The translations under genes and the position numbers were made by a program. From Robiginitomaculum sp036478975 (GTDB lineage Bacteria > Pseudomonadota > Alphaproteobacteria > Caulobacterales > Maricaulaceae): DNA of 16,162 nt. Location: contig JAZGFA010000194.1 of assembly GCA_036478975.1 (NCBI GenBank), positions 1-16,162 on the forward strand, read 5' to 3'. Under the pieces are notes generated by a model that made no database searches, was not told the DNA's origin, and saw only the letters and a program-made list of their open reading frames with translations. The first letter of the stretch is position 1, and each line of letters opens with the position of its first letter. Shown piece after piece: positions 6,399-13,654 of this stretch.

Positions 6399-9300
6399 CT
6401 ATGGAGCCGGCCCGTCTTGCGCGGGGTTTTGCTCCATTTCCTTGTCTGGCGGATCATCCGGCGGGACACCCTCCGCCTTTGCGACAAGATCGGCGTCCGG
6501 CACATCCTCAATTGTAACCCATCCGCGCCTTATAGGGTTTGCTTGCGCGCCAATAGACGCTTTTGCCATCAATGCGCCCTTGCCTTCTAGGCTGACAGTC
6601 ATGCTCTCGCCCGGTTTTGAGCCGGCGGCATTGGTTTTTACAATCGACAAAACATAGTCTCCGGCCGGTAAATCATCAAAGGCGTATTGGCCAAAACTGG
6701 TGGAGACGGTTTCAAATTCCTTCGCCTCATCGCTGGCGCTAACAAGGCGAAGCCGCGCGCCTTCAAGGCGGGTTTCGCCCTTTTCATAGGCGCCGCTTTT
6801 ATCCTTATCGACAAAGGCAAAACCGCGTATTTGCCCGCGCTGCACAACCGGCAGCCACATATCGGTGATGAAGTTTTCGCGAATGGTCGCGCGGGTTAGC
6901 GTATTATCGGCAAGGGCATAGCCAAGCGGCAGACTGCGATTATCAATCTGCACTTCATGTATGCCCTCACGGATATTTTGAACGGTGAAATAGCCAGCCC
7001 CGTCGGTTCGCAGGGCGAGTTTTTTACCGCCGCCGCGCACGCGCAATATCGCCCCGCCTACGCCCGGCTCGTCTTCTTGCTTAATCCCGTCTCGGTTATT
7101 ATCAAGAAATGCCCTGCCCTTAAGCACGCCGCGCCCGTCTTCGGTGGCTTTATATTTACGCGCCTCGTTAAAGTCATAGCGCCCATCTAGGTGCAGGCCA
7201 AAGCGCTGATCGCCCTTTAAATCATTGCGGTAAGTAAAGCTTAGGGCCAGATTTTTATTAATCTGAAGCTGGCGCGCAAATGAGGCGGTGAAAAATGTGT
7301 CCGGATCGCGGTTTAAATCGCCGCCAAAGGCTTGCAATACGCCAAGCGAGGCCGAAGCGCGGTTTTTTGCGCCGAATAAATCGCCGGAATGGGCGCTAGC
7401 AATCACGCCGCCGCGCGTAATATTACTGCCCTGCGTCCATGTGGATGACAGGCTCGGCGCGATGGATAAATGGGTCTGCTTTGGCCCTTCAATATTCCAT
7501 GCCTGTGTGGATAGGGACACATCAAAACGGGTTTTGGCGGCCTCATCATTACGCGCCGTTTCGCTATATTGCGCGCGCACCGTGCCTTTAAAGCGCTCCG
7601 TATCAATGCGCTGAAACCCGCGAACGCTCAGGGCTGTGCCGGTTTCATTCTTTGAAGGGTCAAGGTCAAATGATTGATTATACTGGGTATAATCCACTGT
7701 GACATTAGCGCCAGTATCCGCTATCGCCGTTGATGCCGTAACGCCAAAGCTGCTAACCTCACCGCCATTGCCCTTGCCGGTTTTAAAGCCCGTTTGGCTT
7801 TTTTGCGCGCGCACGGCAATGCCCGGATGCTTCAATATACCAATGTCGCGGCCGGCGCTATATTGAGCCGATGCGGTCAAAGTCAGCTGGTCTAGCCCCG
7901 CTTCGCGCGCATCGGGAAGGCTTTGGCCTTCTGCGCTAATGGTCGTCGTCGTGCCGTCACTATCGTCATCCGTGCTGCCGTCATCATCGACAAGGGCCTT
8001 AGAGAGCGCTTCAAAACTTAAATCATTACGCAGAAATTCCGCGCCGTTATAGCTGGCGGAAACATCAATATCCACATGGGTGTTGACCTGATGACGGCCA
8101 GAGCCAGACAGGCGAATATCCGTTGTTTTCACGCGCGCCGGGCCTTTGAAATGGCCAATATCGGCGCTGACATCCCATGTGGTTTTGGCGTTTTGCTTGC
8201 GGCCCAAATGTCCGCTAATCGCCGACAATACGACCATTTGGTCATCCGTAAGTCCGTCTTGCTTAAGCGAAACGCCGGCTTCCCAGCCCTTACTATCCGC
8301 GTAGCGCGCGCCGGCGGCAAGGCCGTCAAATGTCATACGGTTTTGGTCTTCGCTAATTGCCTGCGACCCGCTTACGGGCGCGCCTACTGCCAAAGCCCAG
8401 CGGCCCTTCTCGCCCTCTTTAACAAGGCTTGCCCCGCGAACACGGCGAATGCCAACCCCGTCAAGTTCACGAAGATTGGCTGAATAATCACCGATAGTGC
8501 CGTAAGCGCCTTCTAAATGCCGGTAGTCGAGCGAGAGCCAACTTGGCTTTAGCTCACTGCTTTCCTGCGGGATATCGGGAATTTCATACCGCAAACGCCC
8601 GTTGAATTTCTTCATGCGGAATGTGGCGCTCATCTCATTTGTCGTGTCCAGCCCCGTGTGAAAGGACAGGCGCTCTAGGGTGAACGGCTCACCCGCCGCC
8701 GTATCGTCAACCCGCGCTAGCGGAGCAATGGATCCGGTTAGGCGGTCATCAAGGGTAATATCGACGCGGTCCGTGCCAGCTTCGACCTTAATATGGGTTC
8801 CCGTAAGGGTTTCAAGTGCGCTAACCGGCAGTAAAAGATTGGTGGCGTCAATATAGGTGACGTCTTTGGAAATCCCGATAGGCCGCCCGCCCTGCTTTAC
8901 AAGGCCGGTGGTTAAGTCTAGCTCGAAACTGGCGCTGTCCTGGGCGCGGCGCACGGTGACGATGGTACTATCGCCATTGACCTGCACGAAATGGCCAAGC
9001 TGTTTGGCAATCGGCAGTAGCGGCAATAGTAATACGGGGCCAACGGATTTGGCCTGCGGGCCTGTCAGGGTTAAAAGCTGATCATTTACATAAAGCTGAA
9101 ACCCGCTAGCCACGCGCAAACGCGCATCGAGCTCAAAATGCAAAACGCCCGTCACCGCGTCATGTTTAGGCTTTGCGCCCGCTAGCACGGCGATAGCATT
9201 TGGGGTTAGGGTGATGGCCTCGCTGGTGATTTCGCCGAAAATGCGCAGCTTACCAATCGCCTTACCATCGGCTTTAACGATGCCTGTCTCTGTGGAAAGC

Positions 9301-9695
9301 TCCATCACTACTCCATCTTGGGAGCGGCGCACGATAAGCGCATTGCCCTGCGCGTCATATTCAAAATCATCGCCAAGTGCGGCAAAAATAGGCTCTGCGC
9401 GGACAAATACCGCCCCGTCTTGATTGCGCATGACATGGCTCTCTGGCAAAGCCTTGCCTTCTACGGTGACGCTGAGGTTTTCATCGGGATTGGCGATGAG
9501 GATATTTTTGATTTTCGCGATTACCGGCTTTGGCGCTTCGGCTGTCTTGGTAGTGGCGGTTTTATCCGTCTCTACGCTAATGGCTGGGGTGTCCGCATGG
9601 GCGACGGCTATAAAGCTCGTAAATAGCAATATGGCTGCCACGGCCCAAAACCGCAATATGGCCCCCAATAATGGGGTGTTTTGCGCGGCGCGCAC
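6399..9695 (-). CDS. Outer-membrane beta-barrel protein with duplicated copper-amine-oxidase-N-like modules and C-terminal SdrD-like calcium-binding domains
   Basis: 1098 residues. A signal peptide (1-34, cleavage after AVAHA) is followed by a Thr/Lys/Pro-rich spacer. Next come two copies of a module of about 120 residues (73-190 and 198-317), which resembles the copper amine oxidase N-terminal-like fold. A long beta-strand-rich region (about 340-850) has the alternating pattern and GD / G(V/I)xxRRVRGAS turns of a large outer-membrane barrel. Two SdrD/Cna-B-like domains follow (about 855-950 and 951-1055), each opening with an EF-hand-like loop: DNNRDGIKQEDE (865-876) and DKDKSGAYEKGE (963-974). 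The protein ends in a Pro/Asp-rich tail. An Asp-rich loop (570-581) interrupts the barrel region. The start is GTG, three bases after the stop of the upstream small gene and with no own Shine-Dalgarno, which suggests translational coupling. The barrel size is usher-like, but no chaperone or pilin gene is nearby. A specific function cannot be assigned. Confidence 0.8.
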   Translation of the reverse strand: MRAAQNTPLLGAILRFWAVAAILLFTSFIAVAHADTPAISVETDKTATTKTAEAPKPVIAKIKNILIANPDENLSVTVEGKALPESHVMRNQDGAVFVRAEPIFAALGDDFEYDAQGNALIVRRSQDGVVMELSTETGIVKADGKAIGKLRIFGEITSEAITLTPNAIAVLAGAKPKHDAVTGVLHFELDARLRVASGFQLYVNDQLLTLTGPQAKSVGPVLLLPLLPIAKQLGHFVQVNGDSTIVTVRRAQDSASFELDLTTGLVKQGGRPIGISKDVTYIDATNLLLPVSALETLTGTHIKVEAGTDRVDITLDDRLTGSIAPLARVDDTAAGEPFTLERLSFHTGLDTTNEMSATFRMKKFNGRLRYEIPDIPQESSELKPSWLSLDYRHLEGAYGTIGDYSANLRELDGVGIRRVRGASLVKEGEKGRWALAVGAPVSGSQAISEDQNRMTFDGLAAGARYADSKGWEAGVSLKQDGLTDDQMVVLSAISGHLGRKQNAKTTWDVSADIGHFKGPARVKTTDIRLSGSGRHQVNTHVDIDVSASYNGAEFLRNDLSFEALSKALVDDDGSTDDDSDGTTTTISAEGQSLPDAREAGLDQLTLTASAQYSAGRDIGILKHPGIAVRAQKSQTGFKTGKGNGGEVSSFGVTASTAIADTGANVTVDYTQYNQSFDLDPSKNETGTALSVRGFQRIDTERFKGTVRAQYSETARNDEAAKTRFDVSLSTQAWNIEGPKQTHLSIAPSLSSTWTQGSNITRGGVIASAHSGDLFGAKNRASASLGVLQAFGGDLNRDPDTFFTASFARQLQINKNLALSFTYRNDLKGDQRFGLHLDGRYDFNEARKYKATEDGRGVLKGRAFLDNNRDGIKQEDEPGVGGAILRVRGGGKKLALRTDGAGYFTVQNIREGIHEVQIDNRSLPLGYALADNTLTRATIRENFITDMWLPVVQRGQIRGFAFVDKDKSGAYEKGETRLEGARLRLVSASDEAKEFETVSTSFGQYAFDDLPAGDYVLSIVKTNAAGSKPGESMTVSLEGKGALMAKASIGAQANPIRRGWVTIEDVPDADLVAKAEGVPPDDPPDKEMEQNPAQDGPAP
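8745..9479 (-). repeat. Internal duplication of a module of about 120 residues in the barrel protein
   Basis: Residues 73-190 and 198-317 align at an offset of about 126. The clearest match is IVRRSQDG..MELSTETGIVK..GKAIG (121-148) against TVRRAQDS..FELDLTTGLVKQGGRPIG (247-274), preceded in both by a V-x-(G/N)-x-x-L strand and an (I/L)(F/P)(A/I)A-x-LG helix. Each module contains two half-repeats. The similarity to copper amine oxidase N-terminal-like domains is by pattern only. Confidence 0.65.
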
Positions 9696-9698
9696 GGC

Positions 9699-10145
9699 TT
9701 AGCAGTCGGGTAATTCCATCTTTGTCAGGCATGACGCATCTATTGCGCATTGCGCGTTTTCACGCACGGGCACAATGGCCCAGCCTCCTCGGACGGAATT
9801 ATATACCTCAGCACTAGCGGCGGCTGAGGAAATATTAAAGCGAAATTGCTGCGTTAGCGCAATTTGGCGTCGTCCAATAGTTACATTGTCCACGATTTTT
9901 TGGGAAGTCAGCAGGGGCGAACCCGCCTGTTTCTTGGCCATGGGGATTTCACGGCGACATTCGCCGACCACCCACCAGACCTTGTTTTTGTGTGAATCCA
10001 CGATGAAACTCGTGTCTCCATCAATAATCTCAAGCGCAACGGGGCCGCTACGGGCCGCTTTTTGCGCATATCCGGATGGGCCAACGCACGCGCTAGCCGC
10101 CAAGATGATTATCATTTTTAAGTAGGTTTTCACTCTACCACCCAT
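9699..10145 (-). CDS. Small exported four-cysteine protein of unknown function, possibly a lipoprotein
   Basis: 148 residues that I do not recognise as a known family. The N-terminus (KTYLKMIIILAASACVG) is an export signal. Processing could be at a lipobox-like ASAC (Cys20) or by signal peptidase I after PSGYA (27). The mature part is predicted beta-rich, with Cys63, Cys133, Cys139 and Cys148, enough for two disulfides in the periplasm or at the surface. Neither ATG at 10145 nor the in-frame GTG at 10133 has a convincing Shine-Dalgarno, so the start is uncertain by a few residues. The stop is three bases from the GTG of the barrel gene, so the two are almost certainly co-transcribed and translationally coupled. 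That suggests a partner role for the barrel protein, for instance as substrate, plug or assembly helper (inference). Confidence 0.72.
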   Translation of the reverse strand: MGGRVKTYLKMIIILAASACVGPSGYAQKAARSGPVALEIIDGDTSFIVDSHKNKVWWVVGECRREIPMAKKQAGSPLLTSQKIVDNVTIGRRQIALTQQFRFNISSAAASAEVYNSVRGGWAIVPVRENAQCAIDASCLTKMELPDC

Positions 10146-10231
10146 TCAATCTACACCATAATTGCGGTCTTTGCCGCTTAAGGTCGATATAGGGGCATTA
10201 GGTTTATAACCGATAAATGAGAGGTTAAGCG

Positions 10232-10258
10232 ATAGATTAGCTATTGTAGCTAACCTAT
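10232..10258. promoter_or_regulatory. 27-base near-perfect inverted repeat between guaA and the small exported gene
   Basis: Arms ATAGATTAGCTA (10232-10243) and TAGCTAACCTAT (10247-10258) match at 11 of 12 positions around a TTG spacer. In minus-strand RNA the one mismatch becomes a G-U wobble, so a 12-pair hairpin with a three-base loop could form. No U-tract follows in the leftward direction, which argues against an ordinary terminator. Its place 86 bases before the small gene fits an operator or an mRNA leader hairpin. No partner protein can be named. Confidence 0.45.
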
Positions 10259-10304
10259 TGAAACTTCGTTGCTAATTGTTAACGCGAAAAAGAAAAAGCA
10301 GGTA

Positions 10305-11897
10305 TTATTCCCATTCAATCGTGCCCGGAGGCTTTGAGGTGATGTCATAAACCACGCGGTTTACGCCTTTTACCTCATTAATGATGCGCGTAGCCGTGCG
10401 GCCAAGGAAATCATGCTCAAACGGATAATAATCGGCGGTCATACCGTCAGTGGAGGTCACGGCGCGCAGGGCCAATACATTCTCATATGTGCGGCCATCG
10501 CCCATTACGCCGACGGTTTTCACCGGCAAAATCACCGCAAAAGCTTGCCATATCACATTGTAAAGATTGGCTTTTTTGATTTCATCTAGGTAAATTGCGT
10601 CCGCTTCGCGCAAACTGTCCAATTTATCGCGAGTAATCACGCCCGGACAGCGAATGGCAAGGCCCGGCCCCGGAAATGGGTGGCGGCCAACAAATGTATC
10701 ATTGAGGCCAAGCTCTCGGCCAAGCGCCCTCACCTCGTCCTTAAACAGCTCACGCAAAGGCTCGACGAGTTCCATATCCATGCGCTCCGGCAAGCCGCCG
10801 ACATTATGGTGGGACTTAATCGTCACGGACGGGCCGCCGTCAAAGGAGACGCTTTCAATCACATCAGGATAAAGTGTGCCTTGGGCAAGGAATTTAGCTC
10901 CGCCAACCCGTTTGGCTTCGCGCTCAAAAATATCAATGAAGGTTCCGCCGATGATTTTGCGTTTACGCTCCGGATCATCCACGCCCTCTAGCAGGTCAAG
11001 AAACTCATTACCCGCGTCAACATGGACGAGGTTCATGTCGTAATGGGTTGAAAACATTGAAACAACTTCGTCCGCTTCGCCCTTACGCATCATGCCCGTA
11101 TCGACAAAGACGCAAGTAAGCTGATCGCCAATCGCTTCGTGCAAAAGCACGGCTACGACAGAGCTATCAACCCCGCCGGACAGGCCGCAAATGACCTTGC
11201 CATCGCCTACCTGCGCCCGCACCTTGGCAATCGCCTCCTCGCGAAAGGCTGACATGGACCAATCGCCGGCCATGCCGGCTATGCCATGGGTGAAATTGCG
11301 CAGCATTTGCGCGCCCCGAGGCGTATGCACGACTTCGGGATGAAACTGGGTTCCGTAGAAATGACGGCTCGTGTCACCGATGACCGCGTAAGGCGCGCCG
11401 GGGGATGTGGCCAAAACTTCAAAACCGGGGGCCATTTGCGCCACATGGTCGCCATGGCTCATCCACACTTCTTCTTCGCCGTCATGGGCCCCATCTTTAG
11501 AAGAGTCGTCAAACATGCCGTCAAACAAAGGCGTTTTCGCGATAGGCTTGATGAAAGCGCGGCCAAATTCGCCGCTCTCGCCGGTTTCCACATTACCGCC
11601 AAGCTGCTGCATCATGGTCTGCTGGCCATAGCAAATGCCAAGGATTGGCACGCCAAAGCTAAACACCGCTTCGGGCGCGCGCGGACTGCCCTTATCGGGC
11701 ACGCTGCTCGGCCCGCCCGACAGCACAATCGCCTTGGGGTTATAGCGCTTTAGGAAATCACCATCGACGCGGTTAAACGGATGCACTTCGCAGTAAACCC
11801 CGCTCTCACGCAGACGCCGCGCGATAAGCTGTGTTACCTGCGAGCCAAAATCGATAATAAGCGCCCGCTCATGGGCCTCATGCATGTCATTAGACAT
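10305..11897 (-). CDS. guaA: GMP synthase (glutamine-hydrolysing)
   Basis: 530-residue cytosolic enzyme that aminates XMP to GMP using glutamine and ATP, the last step of guanine nucleotide synthesis. The N-terminal class I glutamine amidotransferase domain shows LGICYGQQ with catalytic Cys89, and FHPEVVHT with His186 and Glu188. It is followed by the ATP-pyrophosphatase loop GLSGGVDSS (about 238-246) and the conserved C-terminus KPPGTIEWE. I chose the ATG at 11897, 14 codons inside the longest frame, because GGAG lies five bases upstream and because the protein then starts close to the conserved ALIIDFGSQ strand. The longer start at 11939 would overlap the upstream gene. An acidic insert of about 14 residues (129-142, DDSSKDGAHDGEEE) sits before the VWMSHGD motif. 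The gene lies ten bases after the RsmB-family gene, in the same unit as guaB. Confidence 0.96.
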   Translation of the reverse strand: MSNDMHEAHERALIIDFGSQVTQLIARRLRESGVYCEVHPFNRVDGDFLKRYNPKAIVLSGGPSSVPDKGSPRAPEAVFSFGVPILGICYGQQTMMQQLGGNVETGESGEFGRAFIKPIAKTPLFDGMFDDSSKDGAHDGEEEVWMSHGDHVAQMAPGFEVLATSPGAPYAVIGDTSRHFYGTQFHPEVVHTPRGAQMLRNFTHGIAGMAGDWSMSAFREEAIAKVRAQVGDGKVICGLSGGVDSSVVAVLLHEAIGDQLTCVFVDTGMMRKGEADEVVSMFSTHYDMNLVHVDAGNEFLDLLEGVDDPERKRKIIGGTFIDIFEREAKRVGGAKFLAQGTLYPDVIESVSFDGGPSVTIKSHHNVGGLPERMDMELVEPLRELFKDEVRALGRELGLNDTFVGRHPFPGPGLAIRCPGVITRDKLDSLREADAIYLDEIKKANLYNVIWQAFAVILPVKTVGVMGDGRTYENVLALRAVTSTDGMTADYYPFEHDFLGRTATRIINEVKGVNRVVYDITSKPPGTIEWE

Positions 11898-11907
11898 AGT
11901 CACTCCA

Positions 11908-13236
11908 TTAGCCGTCTTGCGGTTGATAGCCGGGATCAAAATCCACGACCTTTTCCATCACCGCAAAGAAAAATCCATCCGTGCCAGTCGCCGCTGGCGT
12001 CATTGTTAATGTGCAGCCATCCGCCGACCATGGCTTTGGCGCGTCCGTGCCAAATGCGTCTTCCCAGACTTCCCCGGCTGAGACGATTTGAAACTCCGGA
12101 TGCTCTTCAAGGAAGCCGTAGACTTGCGCCTCATTTTCCTCGGCCAGCATGGAGCAGGTCACATAGACCATATAGCCGCCATCTTTTACAAACATTTGCG
12201 CCTGCTCTAGCACTTTGGCTTGCTCATTGGTGCGCAGCTCTAGCGTATCTGGCGATAGGCGCCATTTGGCATCCGGCCGGCGACGCCATGTCCCTGCCCC
12301 CGTACACGGCGCATCAATCAGCACCTTGTCCATCTTGCCGTAAAGCCGTTTTAGATTGCCGGCTGGCGGCTCGACCACTTCGATATTTGTGGCTCCGGCG
12401 CGCAGCATACGCTGATAAATTGGCGCAAGGCGGCGCTTGTCCACGTCAAAGGCGTAGAGCTGGCCTTCATTATTCATTTGCGCAGCCAAGGCGAGGGTCT
12501 TGCCGCCGCCGCCTGCGCAATAATCTAGTATCGTCTCGCCGGGTTTGGCATTGACCAAGAGCGCCGCGATTTGCGAACCTTCGTCTTGGATTTCAATGCC
12601 GCCGGTTTGAAATATCGCTTCGGGCTGAATATTGGGCAGACGGCCCGCGGCGGATTTCGGATTAATGCGAATGCCTAGCGGTGAAATCGGGCTTGGCCCA
12701 ACCTCAAATTCGGCAAGTTTTTCTAGCGCCTCTTCGCGGGTCGATTTCAGGCTATTGGCGCGCATGTCGAGCGGCGGACGCGTGGCTATGGCGCGGCCTT
12801 CTGCTATCGCTTCGTCGTCAAAATTACCGGAGAAGCTGGGCCATATCCATTCGGGAATATCGGCGCGCACCCAATCGGGGGCGAGGGCTAAATCCTGCCC
12901 GCCATTAAGCGCTTTAGTCTCAATTTCGGTTAGCGGCTTTGGCGCGTGCTTATCCTCGGCGAAAGCTTCTATCAGCTCGTCCGTGGTAATGCCCCAATTG
13001 TAAACCACCGTGCCAAGGGCAGCGGCGCGGGCGCTATCATCGCCCATGCGCCACGCTATTGACGATTTCTCGCGCAAAGCGTCATGGACGATATTACCGA
13101 TAAATGAGCGGTCCTTAGATCCGGCAAAGCGGTGCGCCTTCCCCCAATCCCGCAAGGCGTCAGTGGCCGGCGTGTGCTGGTTTTCAATATCGGTTAAAAC
13201 CTCTATCGCCGCCTCTACGCGGCCCCCTAGCCTCAT
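11908..13236 (-). CDS. RsmB/NOP2-family rRNA (cytosine-C5) methyltransferase
   Basis: 442 residues. The family transfers a methyl group from S-adenosylmethionine to C5 of cytosine in RNA; RsmB itself modifies 16S rRNA C967. An N-terminal helical region (about 1-125) is followed by the Rossmann methyltransferase core: SAM-binding ILDYCAGGGGKTLALA (about 236-251), acidic FDVDKRRL (263-270), motif IV DAPCTGAGTWRRRPD with Cys311, and motif VI YVTCSMLAEENE with catalytic Cys361. Both family cysteines are present, so it should be active. The ATG lies one base after the stop of the upstream MAPEG gene (TAA-G-ATG), a sign of translational coupling, and the C-terminal end nearly abuts guaA. The exact target base cannot be decided from the sequence, because alphaproteobacteria often carry more than one member; hence no gene symbol. 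Confidence 0.88.
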   Translation of the reverse strand: MRLGGRVEAAIEVLTDIENQHTPATDALRDWGKAHRFAGSKDRSFIGNIVHDALREKSSIAWRMGDDSARAAALGTVVYNWGITTDELIEAFAEDKHAPKPLTEIETKALNGGQDLALAPDWVRADIPEWIWPSFSGNFDDEAIAEGRAIATRPPLDMRANSLKSTREEALEKLAEFEVGPSPISPLGIRINPKSAAGRLPNIQPEAIFQTGGIEIQDEGSQIAALLVNAKPGETILDYCAGGGGKTLALAAQMNNEGQLYAFDVDKRRLAPIYQRMLRAGATNIEVVEPPAGNLKRLYGKMDKVLIDAPCTGAGTWRRRPDAKWRLSPDTLELRTNEQAKVLEQAQMFVKDGGYMVYVTCSMLAEENEAQVYGFLEEHPEFQIVSAGEVWEDAFGTDAPKPWSADGCTLTMTPAATGTDGFFFAVMEKVVDFDPGYQPQDG

Positions 13237-13237
13237 C

Positions 13238-13645
13238 TTAGCACAGAGCCATAACGAGCTTCACAAACAGTGCTGTGACCACAAGTGCGGAAATCAGAAA
13301 CATCAGGAAGCGGTGATTAATGTTGTTATAGGTGACGTGGATAAGCGCATGCAGAATGCGAAAGCCAACAAATACCCAAGCGAGGGTGACAATGATTGGC
13401 GACACGCTATGGGTCACTAAAAATGTCAGGCAAATAGCAAAGAACAGTGTCGGCATTTCATACTGGTTTGCATAATTATCGCCGGCGTTTTTAATCCAGC
13501 CCTGCCAGCCATCCTTGGCCACATCTTTGATGTCGACCTTGCCGCGCACGACAGAGCCGACCCGCGCCCAAACAAGCCAGAAAGCGATAGCAATCATAAG
13601 GCCCATTTGCACGAGCATTGGCGTTAGTAGTGGTGAGTTTTCCAT
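13238..13645 (-). CDS. MAPEG-family integral membrane protein
   Basis: 135 residues with four hydrophobic segments (about 8-28, 64-80, 82-104, 112-133) and the family pattern N-x-x-NQYEMP (59-65) just before the second segment. MAPEG proteins are small inner-membrane proteins; eukaryotic members are glutathione transferases or leukotriene synthases, whereas bacterial members of this length are mostly uncharacterised. The ATG has AGGGG about seven bases upstream and starts nine bases after the guaB stop; its stop is one base from the RsmB-family start. It is thus embedded in the guaB to guaA transcript. Its role there is unknown. Confidence 0.85.
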   Translation of the reverse strand: MENSPLLTPMLVQMGLMIAIAFWLVWARVGSVVRGKVDIKDVAKDGWQGWIKNAGDNYANQYEMPTLFFAICLTFLVTHSVSPIIVTLAWVFVGFRILHALIHVTYNNINHRFLMFLISALVVTALFVKLVMALC

Positions 13646-13654
13646 AATATTCCC

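Noticed and set aside
6399..9695. Chaperone-usher pilus usher
   Set aside because: The barrel size is compatible, but I see no usher motif, and no periplasmic chaperone or pilin gene lies next to it.
10259..10304. Intrinsic terminator directly after guaA
   Set aside because: There is a pyrimidine-rich stretch on the minus strand but no GC-rich stem in front of it.
11898..11939. Upstream start for GuaA giving 14 extra residues
   Set aside because: It would overlap the preceding gene, while the ATG at 11897 has GGAG at good spacing and gives the normal family length.
11781..12554. 257-codon plus-strand frame across the guaA / RsmB-family junction
   Set aside because: Antisense to two clear genes and of low-complexity, Arg/Pro-rich composition; no ribosome binding site or domain seen.
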